The notes under the pieces: generated by a model
What the model was told of the DNA's origin: nothing
The model's database searches: none
Seen by the model: the letters and a program-made list of their open reading frames with translations, nothing else
Program-made: the position numbers and the translations under genes
Assembly (NCBI RefSeq): GCF_025195095.1
Contig: NZ_JANAVZ010000002.1
Coordinates: 248,001-312,000, forward strand
Direction: 5' to 3'
DNA from: Paracoccus maritimus
Lineage (GTDB): Bacteria > Pseudomonadota > Alphaproteobacteria > Rhodobacterales > Rhodobacteraceae
Length of the DNA: 64,000 nucleotides
Shown here: piece by piece, positions 9,867-21,678 of the stretch
How positions within the stretch are numbered: position 1 is the stretch's first letter
Layout: each line of letters begins with the position of its first letter

Positions 9867-9884
9867 TTGATGATCAAATTGATC
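9867..9884. promoter_or_regulatory. Overlapping TTGAT/ATCAA palindromes
   Basis: TTGAT-G-ATCAA (9867-9877) overlaps GATCAA-A-TTGATC (9872-9884), giving three alternating half-sites about 260 bp upstream of the giant gene. The half-site resembles that of FNR/CRP-family regulators, but the spacing (1 base instead of 4) does not fit an FNR box. It is therefore only a candidate operator. Confidence 0.3.
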
Positions 9885-10145
9885 TTATTCGATTCTGTTG
9901 GCGCGGCTGTGCCTAGGTTTTCTGCGAGATGGTAAAAAACCGCCGATCCCGCCTATTGGCACCGAGCCATCCTTGCGCCGCGTTCATGGCCTAAAATATG
10001 GTCGCGCTAACCTCTCGGCGTATTCTCCGTTAGTACCATGTTAAGTTGTATGTGCCTTCTTGGCCGCGTCGGAAACGAAATCGACTGACCGACACGGGCA
10101 CTGCTGCCCGGGTCGCGGGAAATCTTTTGGGAAGGTCTTCGGGAA

Positions 10146-13100
10146 ATGGCTAGGACTCCGGTTTCGGCGGGCGATCTGTCGACGGGCGTGAACTATGAAA
10201 CAGGCCTGCACGGCGCGGTATATACAGGCGAAGATTTTGACAGCCTGTTCGACGCACTCGACAGCATGCAGCGCGACCCGGACGCGACCTTTGTATCGGA
10301 CGCGTTCGATTACTCTGCGTCATACGGCACATTGCGCGATTTTCTTGGAGAGGACGCGGAAACGCTGAGCGATCCGGCGACGCGCGCCATTTCGGATCAG
10401 TATGCGCTGCATTTTTCGGGACAGATCTATCTCGAGGCCGGGCGGCACAGTTTCTACAACATGACCGATGACGGTTTCCGCCTGACCATTGGTGACGAGT
10501 TGGTCGCGCAATATTCCGATCCGCGCGCAAGCGGCCTGACCGAGGGTCAGGTGACGGTCAGCGAAGCCGGATGGTACACGATCAATGTCGATTATTTCGA
10601 GCAGTGGGGCGCATCCGAACTGCGCATCGGGCATCGGCTGAACGGCGGCCCGCTGGAATATCTTGGCGGCGACAGGTTGAGATACGCGGCCGAGACTACC
10701 GGTGTGCCGACGAACACGCCGCCGGAATCTCGCAACGATTTGATGCAGGTGGCAGAGGATGGACGGCTGACGCTGGATCCGCTGGCGAACGACACGGACG
10801 CAGACGGAGACAGCCTGACCCTGGGCGCCATCAGCGATCCCGATCACGGCACGGTCACGCGCAACGCGGACGGGACATTGACCTATGTTCCAGAGGCCGA
10901 TTTTCATGGCCGCGACAGCTTTACCTATACGATTTCCGACGGGCGCGGCGGCGAAGATACGGCCCGCGTGGTCATCGACGTCTCGCCTGTGAACGATGCG
11001 CCCGACGCTGTCGGGGACGGCGGTTTCTCGGTCGCGGCCGGGCAGACTCTTATGCTGGACATTTCCGAGCTTCTGTCCAATGACCGCGACGCCGACGGCG
11101 ATGCGTTGTCGATCCTGGGACTGAGCGATGTCAGGAACGGCACCGCCGATATCGTCGGCGACCAGATCCGGTTCATCGGCAACGGTGCGGGCGATGCCAG
11201 TTTCCGTTATGTGCTAGGCGACGGGAACGGCGGGCGCGATACGGCCACCGTATCGATTGCTGTCACCGGTGGTGCCACTGGCACCCCTGAGGAGAACCGG
11301 GCACCGCACGCGCGAAATGACGTTCGCCGGATCGACGAGGACGGACAGGTGACGCTGGATCCTCTTGAAAACGATAGCGATCCAGATGGCGATCCGTTGA
11401 CGATGTATCGTCTCGATCAGCCCGCGCACGGGACGGTCGTCAGAAATCCGAATGGCACTGTGACCTATGTTCCCGATGACAATTTCAATGGTCGGGACAG
11501 CTTTGTGTATTTCGTGAACGACGGCAACGGGCGCATTAACGCGGCTCGGGTCGTGGTCAATGTAACTGCCGTAAACGATGCACCCCAGGCGAACGACGAC
11601 GACGGCTATGAGGTCGAGGCCGGACAGGTTCTGACCATCGACATCGCCGATCTGCTGCAGAACGACAGTGATGCGGACGGCGACGACCTGTCGATTATCC
11701 GCCTTGACGATGTGACCAACGGCTCTGCCGAGATCGTCGGCGACCAGATCCGGTTTGTCGGAAATGGCGAAGGTGAAGGCAGCTTCAGCTATCTTGTCGG
11801 TGACGGAAATGGCGGGCGCGACCAAGCGCGCGTTCTGGTCGATGTCAGTGGATCGGACGATCACGGCGGCTCGGACGGCGGCGACAGCGGATCGGGCGAT
11901 CACGGCGGCTCGGACGGCGGCGACAGCGGATCGGGCGATCACGGCGGCTCGGACGGCGGCGACAGTGGTTCGGGCGATCATGGCGGCTCGGATGGTGGCG
12001 ACAGCGGTTCAGGTGGGCATCACCACGGTGGCGGCTCGTTCGAGCCGATCGATCCGCCGCAGACCCCGGCCGAGATCGCGGCCTTCGTCAACATGGTCAT
12101 GAACATGCCCGAGGACATGATGGAGGGGCATCCCGCCGGGATGGCCAACCACATGGCGACGCTGAATCTGGTTGATCGCAGCGACTCCACGCATGTAGCG
12201 ATCGGTCATGGCGACTGGAACGACCCGTCCACCTGGCATAACGGCGAAGTTCCCGGCGAGGGTGCGCGCGTGCTGATCCCCGAGGGGATCTCGGTCGGCT
12301 ACAGCCAGCAGAACGACGCCTCGATCTTTACCGTTCGCGTCGATGGCGAGCTGCATTTCGCGACCGACCAGGACAGCCGTCTTCTGGTCGATACGCTGGT
12401 GGTTTCGCCGTCGGGACGTCTGGAAATCGGCACGGCGCATGATCCGATCGAGGCGGGAACCTCGGTCGATATCGTCTTTGCCGACAACGGGAATATCGAC
12501 GTGGGCTGGGATCCGGCGCTGCTGTCGCGCGGCATGGTCGCGTTCGGCGAGGTGGATATTGCCGGACAAGAGAAAAGCTCGCATCTGAAGGTGCAGGTCG
12601 ATGCGATGGCCGGCGACACGACGCTGACCCTGGCCGAGGCTCCGACGGGCTGGCAGGTCGGCGACAAGCTTGTCCTGACCGGCACCTATCAGCAGGGCTT
12701 CTACTGGAACAACGACATCCAGGCGACGGATTTCGCGGAAAGCCAGGATGAGGAAGTGGTCATCACGGCGATCAACGGCAACACCATCTCGCTGGACCGG
12801 CCGCTGACCTTCGATCACGACACGCCACGCGACGATCTCAAGGCCTATGTGGCCAACATGACCCGCAATGTGACCTTCTCCAGCGAAGGGGGAGAGGATC
12901 TGCCCGCCCATCAGCGCGGCCATGTCATGTTCATGCACAACGACAATATCGACGTGCGCTATGCGGGCTTCAACGATCTGGGTCGTACCGACAAATCCGA
13001 ATTTGCCGGACCGGCAAGCGCGTTCGGCGGCGTCGGCAACCTGTCGCCCGACACGAATGTCGAGGCGCGCTATTCCTTCCACATCCATGAAGCCGGGGTC

Positions 13101-14639
13101 GCCGATATCGAAAACCCGGCCAGCGTTGTGGGCAACGTCGTGGACGGATCGCCGGGATGGGGTTTCGTGCAGCATTCCTCGAACGCCGACCTGACCAACA
13201 ACGTCGCCTATGACGTCTGGGGGGCATCCTTTGTCGCCGAGGACGGAAACGAGACCGGCACCTGGTATCGCAATATCGCCATCAAGGGCGAAGGCTGGGC
13301 CGCCGGCGACATCGCCGTGAAGCACAGCGAGGTGGATGGCAATGACGGGCGGACAGGCGACGGTTTCTGGTTCGCGGGCCGATTGGTCGAAGTGGTCGAA
13401 AACGTGGCGGCCAACACCACCCATGGGTTCGTCTGGCTTCACCGGGGTGAACGCGACAGCATCGACCCCGACACGATGCATCAGTACGAACTGGGCTATG
13501 GCCGGGACATGCTGGAAACCGACAAGGCGCCGATCCAGGGCTTCCGCGACAACGAGGCGTTCGGCACCAATACCGGGCTGATCGTCGTCAAGCAGAACCC
13601 CGATCAGGCCCATGACGTGCGCAGCGTCTTCGATGGTTTCCTGAACTGGGAAACACGCGAGGGCGTCGCCGTCAGCTATACCGGCCACTATACCTATCTG
13701 GATTTCGATCTGGTGGGCCAGCGACCCGAACCCGGCGAGGTGACCGATCGCGCCTATCAGGGCGTCAATCTGGGTGGCAACGCCTTCGACATGGTGTTCA
13801 ACAACATTCGGATCGACGGCTTCGAACATGCCTTCAATCTGACCGATAATGCCAATGTCGATACCGGTTCGGGCCGAGGCCTGGAAAATGTCGTCATCGA
13901 CGGAGAGTTCCTGAACATCTCCAACTCGGATATCCGGCAGAATTATCCGGGACAATTGCAGGTCTTGGGCGGGGGTGATCTGACGCCCGGCCGGCTTGAA
14001 TTCCGCCTGACCGCCGACCGGATCGTGTCCGATCGCGAGCATATGTTCTTCGATGGCATCAAGACGGATTCCATCGGCGATATCGAACGCAACTTCGATC
14101 TTGAGCAGCAGGGGATCTGGGGCGTCGATCAGTTTCTCAATGCAAACGGGTATTGGGAATTGCCGGATGGGACGCCGGTCGCGCTGGTCGAGGACTACAT
14201 TTCGGACAGGGCCACAGGCGAGATGGTCAAGCAGATGCTGGTCTTCGAACTGGACTACTCTGCCGCGATGCTGGAAAGAAGCTATCCGTTCAACGGTGTC
14301 GTCGATCTTGGCGGTCGGGGGGCGATCGCGCGCGACGACCGTGTCAGCACCTCGGTCAATCAGGATCTGATCATCGATCTGGTGGCGAACGACAGCGATC
14401 CCGATGGTGGACGGGTCTATGTCGATGGCTTGATCGACTCGCGGAACGGCACGGTCTACATGCAGGATGACGGCACCGTGCTGTATCGGCCGAACGAAGG
14501 CTTCGTCGGGGAAGATCACTTTACTTACTGGGCGGCCGATGAAGAGGGCAACTTCACCAGGGGCGAGGCTTTCGTCACCGTGATGCCTGGAAGCGGAATG
14601 ATGCACGAGGCGATGCAGGCGGACATGTTCGACATGTGA
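10146..14639 (+). CDS. Giant PA14 / cadherin-like / G8 / beta-helix surface protein
   Basis: This 1497-residue, strongly acidic protein reads as a mosaic. A PA14-like sugar-binding domain lies at about 15-180. Four cadherin/Ig-like modules at about 192-565 repeat the pattern NDTDADGDSL...GTVTRNADGTLTY...D.F.Y...DG.GG. A 13-residue repeat DHGGSDGGDSGSG occurs four times at 572-623, with a His-rich GGHHHGGG end. A G8 domain at about 690-815 starts DWNDPSTWHNGEVP. A right-handed beta-helix follows (about 890-1380), then a last cadherin-like module (about 1395-1490). The many D-x-D-x-D motifs suggest calcium binding. No signal peptide and no RTX nonapeptides are visible, so export (perhaps type I) is inferred. 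G8 plus beta-helix resembles CEMIP/PKHD1-type carbohydrate-acting proteins; adhesin or polysaccharide-binding enzyme are both possible. Confidence 0.85.
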   Translation: MARTPVSAGDLSTGVNYETGLHGAVYTGEDFDSLFDALDSMQRDPDATFVSDAFDYSASYGTLRDFLGEDAETLSDPATRAISDQYALHFSGQIYLEAGRHSFYNMTDDGFRLTIGDELVAQYSDPRASGLTEGQVTVSEAGWYTINVDYFEQWGASELRIGHRLNGGPLEYLGGDRLRYAAETTGVPTNTPPESRNDLMQVAEDGRLTLDPLANDTDADGDSLTLGAISDPDHGTVTRNADGTLTYVPEADFHGRDSFTYTISDGRGGEDTARVVIDVSPVNDAPDAVGDGGFSVAAGQTLMLDISELLSNDRDADGDALSILGLSDVRNGTADIVGDQIRFIGNGAGDASFRYVLGDGNGGRDTATVSIAVTGGATGTPEENRAPHARNDVRRIDEDGQVTLDPLENDSDPDGDPLTMYRLDQPAHGTVVRNPNGTVTYVPDDNFNGRDSFVYFVNDGNGRINAARVVVNVTAVNDAPQANDDDGYEVEAGQVLTIDIADLLQNDSDADGDDLSIIRLDDVTNGSAEIVGDQIRFVGNGEGEGSFSYLVGDGNGGRDQARVLVDVSGSDDHGGSDGGDSGSGDHGGSDGGDSGSGDHGGSDGGDSGSGDHGGSDGGDSGSGGHHHGGGSFEPIDPPQTPAEIAAFVNMVMNMPEDMMEGHPAGMANHMATLNLVDRSDSTHVAIGHGDWNDPSTWHNGEVPGEGARVLIPEGISVGYSQQNDASIFTVRVDGELHFATDQDSRLLVDTLVVSPSGRLEIGTAHDPIEAGTSVDIVFADNGNIDVGWDPALLSRGMVAFGEVDIAGQEKSSHLKVQVDAMAGDTTLTLAEAPTGWQVGDKLVLTGTYQQGFYWNNDIQATDFAESQDEEVVITAINGNTISLDRPLTFDHDTPRDDLKAYVANMTRNVTFSSEGGEDLPAHQRGHVMFMHNDNIDVRYAGFNDLGRTDKSEFAGPASAFGGVGNLSPDTNVEARYSFHIHEAGVADIENPASVVGNVVDGSPGWGFVQHSSNADLTNNVAYDVWGASFVAEDGNETGTWYRNIAIKGEGWAAGDIAVKHSEVDGNDGRTGDGFWFAGRLVEVVENVAANTTHGFVWLHRGERDSIDPDTMHQYELGYGRDMLETDKAPIQGFRDNEAFGTNTGLIVVKQNPDQAHDVRSVFDGFLNWETREGVAVSYTGHYTYLDFDLVGQRPEPGEVTDRAYQGVNLGGNAFDMVFNNIRIDGFEHAFNLTDNANVDTGSGRGLENVVIDGEFLNISNSDIRQNYPGQLQVLGGGDLTPGRLEFRLTADRIVSDREHMFFDGIKTDSIGDIERNFDLEQQGIWGVDQFLNANGYWELPDGTPVALVEDYISDRATGEMVKQMLVFELDYSAAMLERSYPFNGVVDLGGRGAIARDDRVSTSVNQDLIIDLVANDSDPDGGRVYVDGLIDSRNGTVYMQDDGTVLYRPNEGFVGEDHFTYWAADEEGNFTRGEAFVTVMPGSGMMHEAMQADMFDM
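11859..12014 (+). repeat. Four tandem 39-bp repeats inside the giant gene
   Basis: A 39-bp unit beginning GATCACGGCGGCTCGGACGG is repeated four times without spacers. The first three copies are nearly identical and the fourth has synonymous changes plus a diverged end. Each unit encodes 13 residues, so copy-number change would preserve the frame and merely lengthen or shorten the linker between the cadherin-like modules and the G8 half. Confidence 0.95.
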
Positions 14640-14659
14640 TCGTATCCGTCGATCACCGT

Positions 14660-14689
14660 CCTGCCCCGGCGAGAAAACGCCGGGGCAGG
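14660..14689 (+). terminator. Hairpin after the giant gene
   Basis: A perfect 12-bp GC-rich stem (CCTGCCCCGGCG pairing with CGCCGGGGCAGG) has a 6-nt AGAAAA loop and starts 20 bases after the stop codon. No T-tract follows, so termination may need another factor. A second GC-rich inverted repeat follows directly (CCCGCCC/GGGCGGG near 14695-14715). Confidence 0.6.
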
Positions 14690-15065
14690 GCAATCCCGCC
14701 CCGGGAAGGGCGGGCAAAAGAAAATACCAGACAGCGATTTCAGAAACGACGCGACGTGTTCCGTGACCGTGCAAGCCGCGGTGCTCATGGACCCAGGGCC
14801 TGACCCGGTCGTTTCGCGTGCGGCTCGGCGCAGCGCGCCGCACCAATCGGAACTTCTATCGTATCGAAATGGCCGCCCGCCAGCAGGATCGAAACTGTGG
14901 CGCAGATCTTGCGGGGCATGCCGAACCTGGTGATCACATGCTGTAGGGGGGCGTTTCGCGACGTGAACTTGCGCCCTCGGATCAGCGGTCACCGATTTTC
15001 ATCACGCTGCTGTTTCCACCGCCGATACATTCGCGCAGCGGGCCATTGGCGAGGGCTTGTCCCCA

Positions 15066-15102
15066 AAACGAAAAAGAACCCCCGGCGCCAGGCCGGGGGT
15101 TC
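15066..15102 (-). terminator. Intrinsic terminator of acnA
   Basis: On the minus strand an 11-bp stem (GAACCCCCGGC pairing with GCCGGGGGTTC, 5-nt loop) is followed by TTTTTCGTTTT. It starts 22 bases after the acnA stop. Textbook form. Confidence 0.9.
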
Positions 15103-15124
15103 CGCATCTTGAACTGGTCCTGTT

Positions 15125-17896
<2,772 letters not shown>

Positions 17897-18124
17897 CAGG
17901 GCCTCCCTGTCTGCAAGATGGATGGGTCGGGCATGCGTTCCCCTGATTTGCCCCATGCGGCAATGCAGCGCAAGGGCAGTCAGGATGAATTGTATGCCGT
18001 TGCATACCATAGGCAGCTCTGTTGCTCAAGAGGCACTGGTCGCAATTCACGCGACGGCTAACAAAGCCTTGATTTGTTCAGGGCCCATGGCAGCCGCTAT
18101 GCAGATAACAGGCAAGGGGAAATC

Positions 18125-19162
18125 ATGGACAGTTGCATGCGGACAGGGTCGGTGGACCGGATCACGGGCGTTTCGGTGATGCGCGGCATTCCGGCTGCGA
18201 TGGCGCTGCTTGCCTGCCTGATGTCGGCGCCGGTTCTGGCTCAGACGCCGGGCGCTGATGTCGATGTCGGGACATCGGCATCGGGTGGCTCCGCCGTGAC
18301 CTCCGCAAGCGACGCATCGGCTGTGGGCGCGGCACCGGCCGAATTGGCCGATGACGCCCCCGTGATCCCCGCACCCGACGATGCCGGCCGGGCAGAGCCC
18401 GGCGTGATGGGCTTCGCGGCGTCGGAATCGGGCGGCTTCAACAGTTTTGCGGCCCCGGATGCGCCGCCTCTGGACAGTTTTGCCCCGCCGACATTGCCCG
18501 TGGTGGTCGAACTGTTCACGTCACAAGGCTGTTCATCCTGTCCGACCGCCGACGCGATGCTGGCCGCTCTGGCCGGCAAGCCCGGCGTTCTGCCGCTGTC
18601 GTTCCACGTCGATTACTGGGACTATCTTGGCTGGGCCGACAGTTTCGCGCGGCCCGAATTCACCGCCCGACAGGAAGGCTATGCCCGCGCCTCGGGCGAA
18701 AGGTCGCTTTATACGCCGCAGCTGATCATCGACGGTCAGGATACCGCGGTCGCGCCGGGCCCGGCGCAGCTGATGGCTCTGATCGACGCCAACCGGCTGT
18801 CGCCCGCCATGCTCAGCGTCCAGCGCGACACCACCGCCGAGGGCGAGGCGATCGAGCTGATGCCGCTGTCGGATCTTGGCGGTCGGGTCGAGATCCTGTT
18901 GGTCCGCTATGCGCCGCGCCGCGACGTCAAGGTGATGGCGGGCGAGAATCGCGGCCGGACGGTCAGCTATGTGAATGTCGTGCTGGCCCTGGACGAACTG
19001 GCGAAATGGGACGGCACCGCGCCGCTGCGCCTGACGGTGCGCCCGGACGGCGAGCCGGATGAGGAGTTTCCCGCCGATGCGCGCCACGCGCTGCTGATCC
19101 AGAAGGAACTGACGGGCGATGACCTGCCGGGACCGATCCTGGCTGCGATCCGGCTGGACTGA
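18125..19162 (+). CDS. Secreted DUF1223 protein (thioredoxin-like)
   Basis: This 345-residue exported protein has a signal peptide core AMALLACLMSAPVLAQ, then an Ala/Ser/Gly/Pro-rich linker of about 80 residues. The DUF1223 domain begins VVVELFTSQGCSSCP with the cysteine pair Cys136/Cys139. DUF1223 proteins have a thioredoxin-like fold and an unknown redox role. The ATG at 18125 follows AAGGGGA; an in-frame ATG at 18179 would place the signal peptide exactly at the N-terminus and is a serious alternative. The low-complexity linker between signal peptide and domain is unusually long. Confidence 0.85.
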   Translation: MDSCMRTGSVDRITGVSVMRGIPAAMALLACLMSAPVLAQTPGADVDVGTSASGGSAVTSASDASAVGAAPAELADDAPVIPAPDDAGRAEPGVMGFAASESGGFNSFAAPDAPPLDSFAPPTLPVVVELFTSQGCSSCPTADAMLAALAGKPGVLPLSFHVDYWDYLGWADSFARPEFTARQEGYARASGERSLYTPQLIIDGQDTAVAPGPAQLMALIDANRLSPAMLSVQRDTTAEGEAIELMPLSDLGGRVEILLVRYAPRRDVKVMAGENRGRTVSYVNVVLALDELAKWDGTAPLRLTVRPDGEPDEEFPADARHALLIQKELTGDDLPGPILAAIRLD

Positions 19163-19232
19163 CGCGCGGCCCTGACGCCGGACGCGGCCGGCACATCTTG
19201 CAGATCCTGCAAATTCGCGCCATCACCAGCGG

Positions 19233-20132
19233 ATGAGCGAATGGGTCATCCAGATCGCGGGCACGCCCGAGGGCGCGCGGGTGGCCTCGGCGCTTGCGGT
19301 CATGGCGGCATTCCTGCACGCGCTGTTCGGCGCCCTGCAGAAGGGGCGGCACGACCCGTGGCTCAGCCGCGCCGCCATCGATCTCAGCTATGGTGTGATG
19401 GCATTGCCGGTAGCGTTGTTCGTCGTGCCCTGGCCTTCGGCCGCGCTGTGGCCGGTGCTGCTGGGGGCGATGGTCATTCACATCGTCTACAAGATCGCGC
19501 AGGCGATGACCTATACGCGCGGGGCCTATACGGTGGTCTATCCTGTCGTGCGCGGCAGCGCGCCGCTTTTCGCGGTAATCGCGGCCGGGGTGGTGTTTCA
19601 CGAACATTTCAACCTGATCCAGTGGGGCGGCGTGCTGCTGCTGACCGGGGGCATCTTCGGGCTGGCGGCGTGGAACCGCGCCCATCTGAAGGTGGGCCGC
19701 GAAACGCTGGGACCGGCCCTTGCCTGGGCAGTCGTGACCGGCGGTTTCGTCGCGCTTTACACGACCTATGACGCCTGGGGAATCCGGTTGGCGGCCGATC
19801 CCTTCACCTTCCTGGCCTGGTTTTTCGTGCTGGATTCGCTGTTCATGCCGATCTGGAACCTGCGCCGCCTCGCGCGGCTGCGCGGCGCCGAAATCGCCCC
19901 GCTGGCCACGCGCGGAATCCTTGGCGCGCTGGTCGCGTTCGCCAGTTTCGGCGCGATCATGCTGGCGACCCGGATCGACGATGTCGGGCGCGCTGCGGTC
20001 CTGCGCGAGACATCGACCGTGTTCGCGGCCCTTGTCGGCTGGCTGATCCTGGGCGAAAAGGTGGGGCTGGTGCCGGCCGCGCTGATGGCGCTGATCGCGG
20101 CCGGCGCGGTGGTGGTGGAATTCGCCGCCTGA
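19233..20132 (+). CDS. EamA/DMT-family transporter
   Basis: This 299-residue integral membrane protein has about ten hydrophobic helices in two EamA-type halves, typical of drug/metabolite exporters. The halves show the family's paired pattern (VYPVVRGSAPLFAVIAA in the first, VLRETSTVFAALVGWLILGE in the second). The substrate cannot be told from sequence. It is followed 21 bp later by ispZ in the same direction, so they are probably co-transcribed. Confidence 0.85.
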   Translation: MSEWVIQIAGTPEGARVASALAVMAAFLHALFGALQKGRHDPWLSRAAIDLSYGVMALPVALFVVPWPSAALWPVLLGAMVIHIVYKIAQAMTYTRGAYTVVYPVVRGSAPLFAVIAAGVVFHEHFNLIQWGGVLLLTGGIFGLAAWNRAHLKVGRETLGPALAWAVVTGGFVALYTTYDAWGIRLAADPFTFLAWFFVLDSLFMPIWNLRRLARLRGAEIAPLATRGILGALVAFASFGAIMLATRIDDVGRAAVLRETSTVFAALVGWLILGEKVGLVPAALMALIAAGAVVVEFAA

Positions 20133-20153
20133 CAAGGCAGGAGTAGTGACGCG

Positions 20154-20777
20154 ATGAAGGAACCGAAACCTTGGGTCAAACCGGTGCTGGAGCTGGGGCC
20201 CGTGCTGATCTTCTTCCTGGTCTTCATCCTCAAGCGGGGCGAGACGACCGTGATCGCCGGCCAGGAATACAGCGCGTTCATCCTGGCGACGCTGGTCTTC
20301 ATCCCGGCGCTGGCGCTGGCCACGCTGATTCAGTGGCGGCTGACCGGCAAGCTGGCGCCCATGCAGATCGCGACGCTGGTGCTGGTGATCGTTTTCGGCG
20401 GGCTGTCGGTCTGGCTGAACGATCCGCGCTTCTTCAAGATGAAGCCGACGATGATCTATCTGCTGTTCGCGGCGATTCTTGGCTATAGCCTGCTTGCGCG
20501 CAAGAACTGGCTGCAGGCGGTGCTGTCCGAGGCGCTGCCGATGGACGCGCTTGGCTGGCGCAAGCTGACCCTGCGGATGGCTTTGCTGTTCCTGGCACTG
20601 GCCGTGGCGAACGAGGTCGTCTGGCGCACCATGTCCGAAACCACCTGGGTCTATTTCAAGACCTTCGGCCTGCCGCTGATCCTGTTCGTATTCCTGATGG
20701 GCAATGCCGGGCTGTATCGGGCCCATGCGATCCAGACCGATGCAGATGAAGGAAACCCGGACAACGGCCGGAAATGA
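20154..20777 (+). CDS. ispZ: Inner membrane septation protein A / YciB
   Basis: This 207-residue membrane protein has about five hydrophobic segments and the YciB/IspZ motifs: LELGPVLIFFLVF near the start, NDPRFFKMKPTMIYLLFA in the middle and WVYFKTFGLPL toward the end. In other bacteria the family affects septation and envelope integrity; its biochemical role is unsettled. The start at 20154 is preceded by AGGAG (spacing 8-9). It is convergent with the hydrolase downstream, with a 4-bp gap between stops. Confidence 0.9.
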   Translation: MKEPKPWVKPVLELGPVLIFFLVFILKRGETTVIAGQEYSAFILATLVFIPALALATLIQWRLTGKLAPMQIATLVLVIVFGGLSVWLNDPRFFKMKPTMIYLLFAAILGYSLLARKNWLQAVLSEALPMDALGWRKLTLRMALLFLALAVANEVVWRTMSETTWVYFKTFGLPLILFVFLMGNAGLYRAHAIQTDADEGNPDNGRK

Positions 20778-20781
20778 CCCG

Positions 20782-21678
20782 CTAGCCGCGCGCCAGCCCG
20801 AACTGGGCGGGCCCGGCCAGCAGGCGTGACCAGCGCGGTTCGATCCGGCCGGGCAGGCGGGCATGCAGCATGCCGATCGGCAGCGCCCATGGCCGGCACA
20901 GCGCGGTGCGATAGAAATCGAACAGGCCGCGGCGCAGATAGGGCGTCCAGTGCGACAGGCGCAGCGGCCGCCGTTCTGTCGGGAACCCCAGTGATTCCAG
21001 CGCGGCCAGCGTCTCGCCGTGATCGATCTGCACGTCGATCCAGTTGCGCGACGGCGTGTCCAGCCCGAACCCCAGCGCCTGACGCCGGCCCCGGGACAGC
21101 CATTGTTCCAGCGCGAAATCGAAGATGTCGTTCTCGCGCGAGGTGACATTGATGATCTCGGCGTCTTGCCCGGCCCGGCTGTCCAGCGCGTCGGCGGCGG
21201 CGCAGCGGAACTCGGCGCCCGTCAGCAGGATCACCCGGCCGATGCTGCCGGGATCGGCGTGTTGCAGCGATTGCAATGCCACGCGTGCGCCCAGGGAATG
21301 TCCGATCACCGCGACGGGTCGTCCGGCCCGTTCGGCCAGTTGCGATACGATCCGGGCCAGCGATGCACCGGCTTCGCCTGCACGGCGATAGGCGCCGCCC
21401 AGGCTGCCCCGCGCCTCCCATCCGAAGGCCAGTGCCAGCCCTTCCTCCCGCGCGCCGGTGCCGAATCCCAGCGCACGCGGCCAGGAATGGGCGCGCCGAC
21501 AGCTGTGATCGGGGTCCAGCGACAGGATATGGCGATGCGGGTCATGTGCCGGGCTGGAGGGCGAATAACGGTACCCGTGCACCATCACGACGATCGGTGC
21601 CCCTTCCTGCAGCGTCTCGGCGGTCTGCCACAACCGCCGCGGCGCGTCGTGTTGTGCGTTGACCTTGACGACCGGCAT
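20782..21678 (-). CDS. Alpha/beta-hydrolase
   Basis: This 298-residue protein has an alpha/beta-hydrolase core: an oxyanion-region motif VVMVHGYRYSP near residue 30 and the nucleophile elbow VIGHSLGAR (GHSLG) near 120. A C-terminal QIDHGETL could supply the catalytic His. No signal peptide is seen. The substrate is unknown; esterase, lipase or thioesterase activity would fit. The ATG at 21678 is chosen because AGGAGG lies 5 bases upstream; a GTG 21 bases farther upstream is in frame. Confidence 0.75.
   Translation of the reverse strand: MPVVKVNAQHDAPRRLWQTAETLQEGAPIVVMVHGYRYSPSSPAHDPHRHILSLDPDHSCRRAHSWPRALGFGTGAREEGLALAFGWEARGSLGGAYRRAGEAGASLARIVSQLAERAGRPVAVIGHSLGARVALQSLQHADPGSIGRVILLTGAEFRCAAADALDSRAGQDAEIINVTSRENDIFDFALEQWLSRGRRQALGFGLDTPSRNWIDVQIDHGETLAALESLGFPTERRPLRLSHWTPYLRRGLFDFYRTALCRPWALPIGMLHARLPGRIEPRWSRLLAGPAQFGLARG

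Larger units (their letters stand above)
9453..10145. other. 693-bp AT-richer gene-free stretch
   Basis: I see no convincing gene here. The open frames at 9480-9731 (+) and 9507-9866 (-) have no recognisable motif, no good ribosome site and mutually conflicting composition. The base composition is visibly lower in GC than the flanking genes. It contains a long inverted repeat (9486-9531), a cluster of TTGAT/ATCAA half-sites (9867-9884), and then the leader of the large surface-protein gene starting at 10146. The likely role is promoter and leader of that gene. Poly-A/T tracts near 9700-9735 add to the foreign look. Confidence 0.6.
14640..15124. other. 485-bp gene-free region between convergent genes
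   Basis: This lies between the giant gene and the convergent acnA. It holds a terminator hairpin at each end (14660-14689 and 15066-15102). The middle has no open frame with gene-like features: open frames at 14897-15112 (+) and 14525-14992 (-) lack motifs and ribosome sites. Confidence 0.6.

Noticed and set aside
9867-9884. FNR box
   Set aside because: Half-sites match TTGAT/ATCAA but are spaced by 1 base, not 4, so no standard FNR site is formed.
11859-12014. CRISPR-like array
   Set aside because: The 39-bp units are contiguous with no spacers and encode an in-frame peptide repeat.
12009-14846. 945-codon open frame on the minus strand under the giant surface gene
   Set aside because: It is antisense to the well-supported PA14/G8 gene, has no domain pattern and arises from the codon bias of GC-rich DNA.
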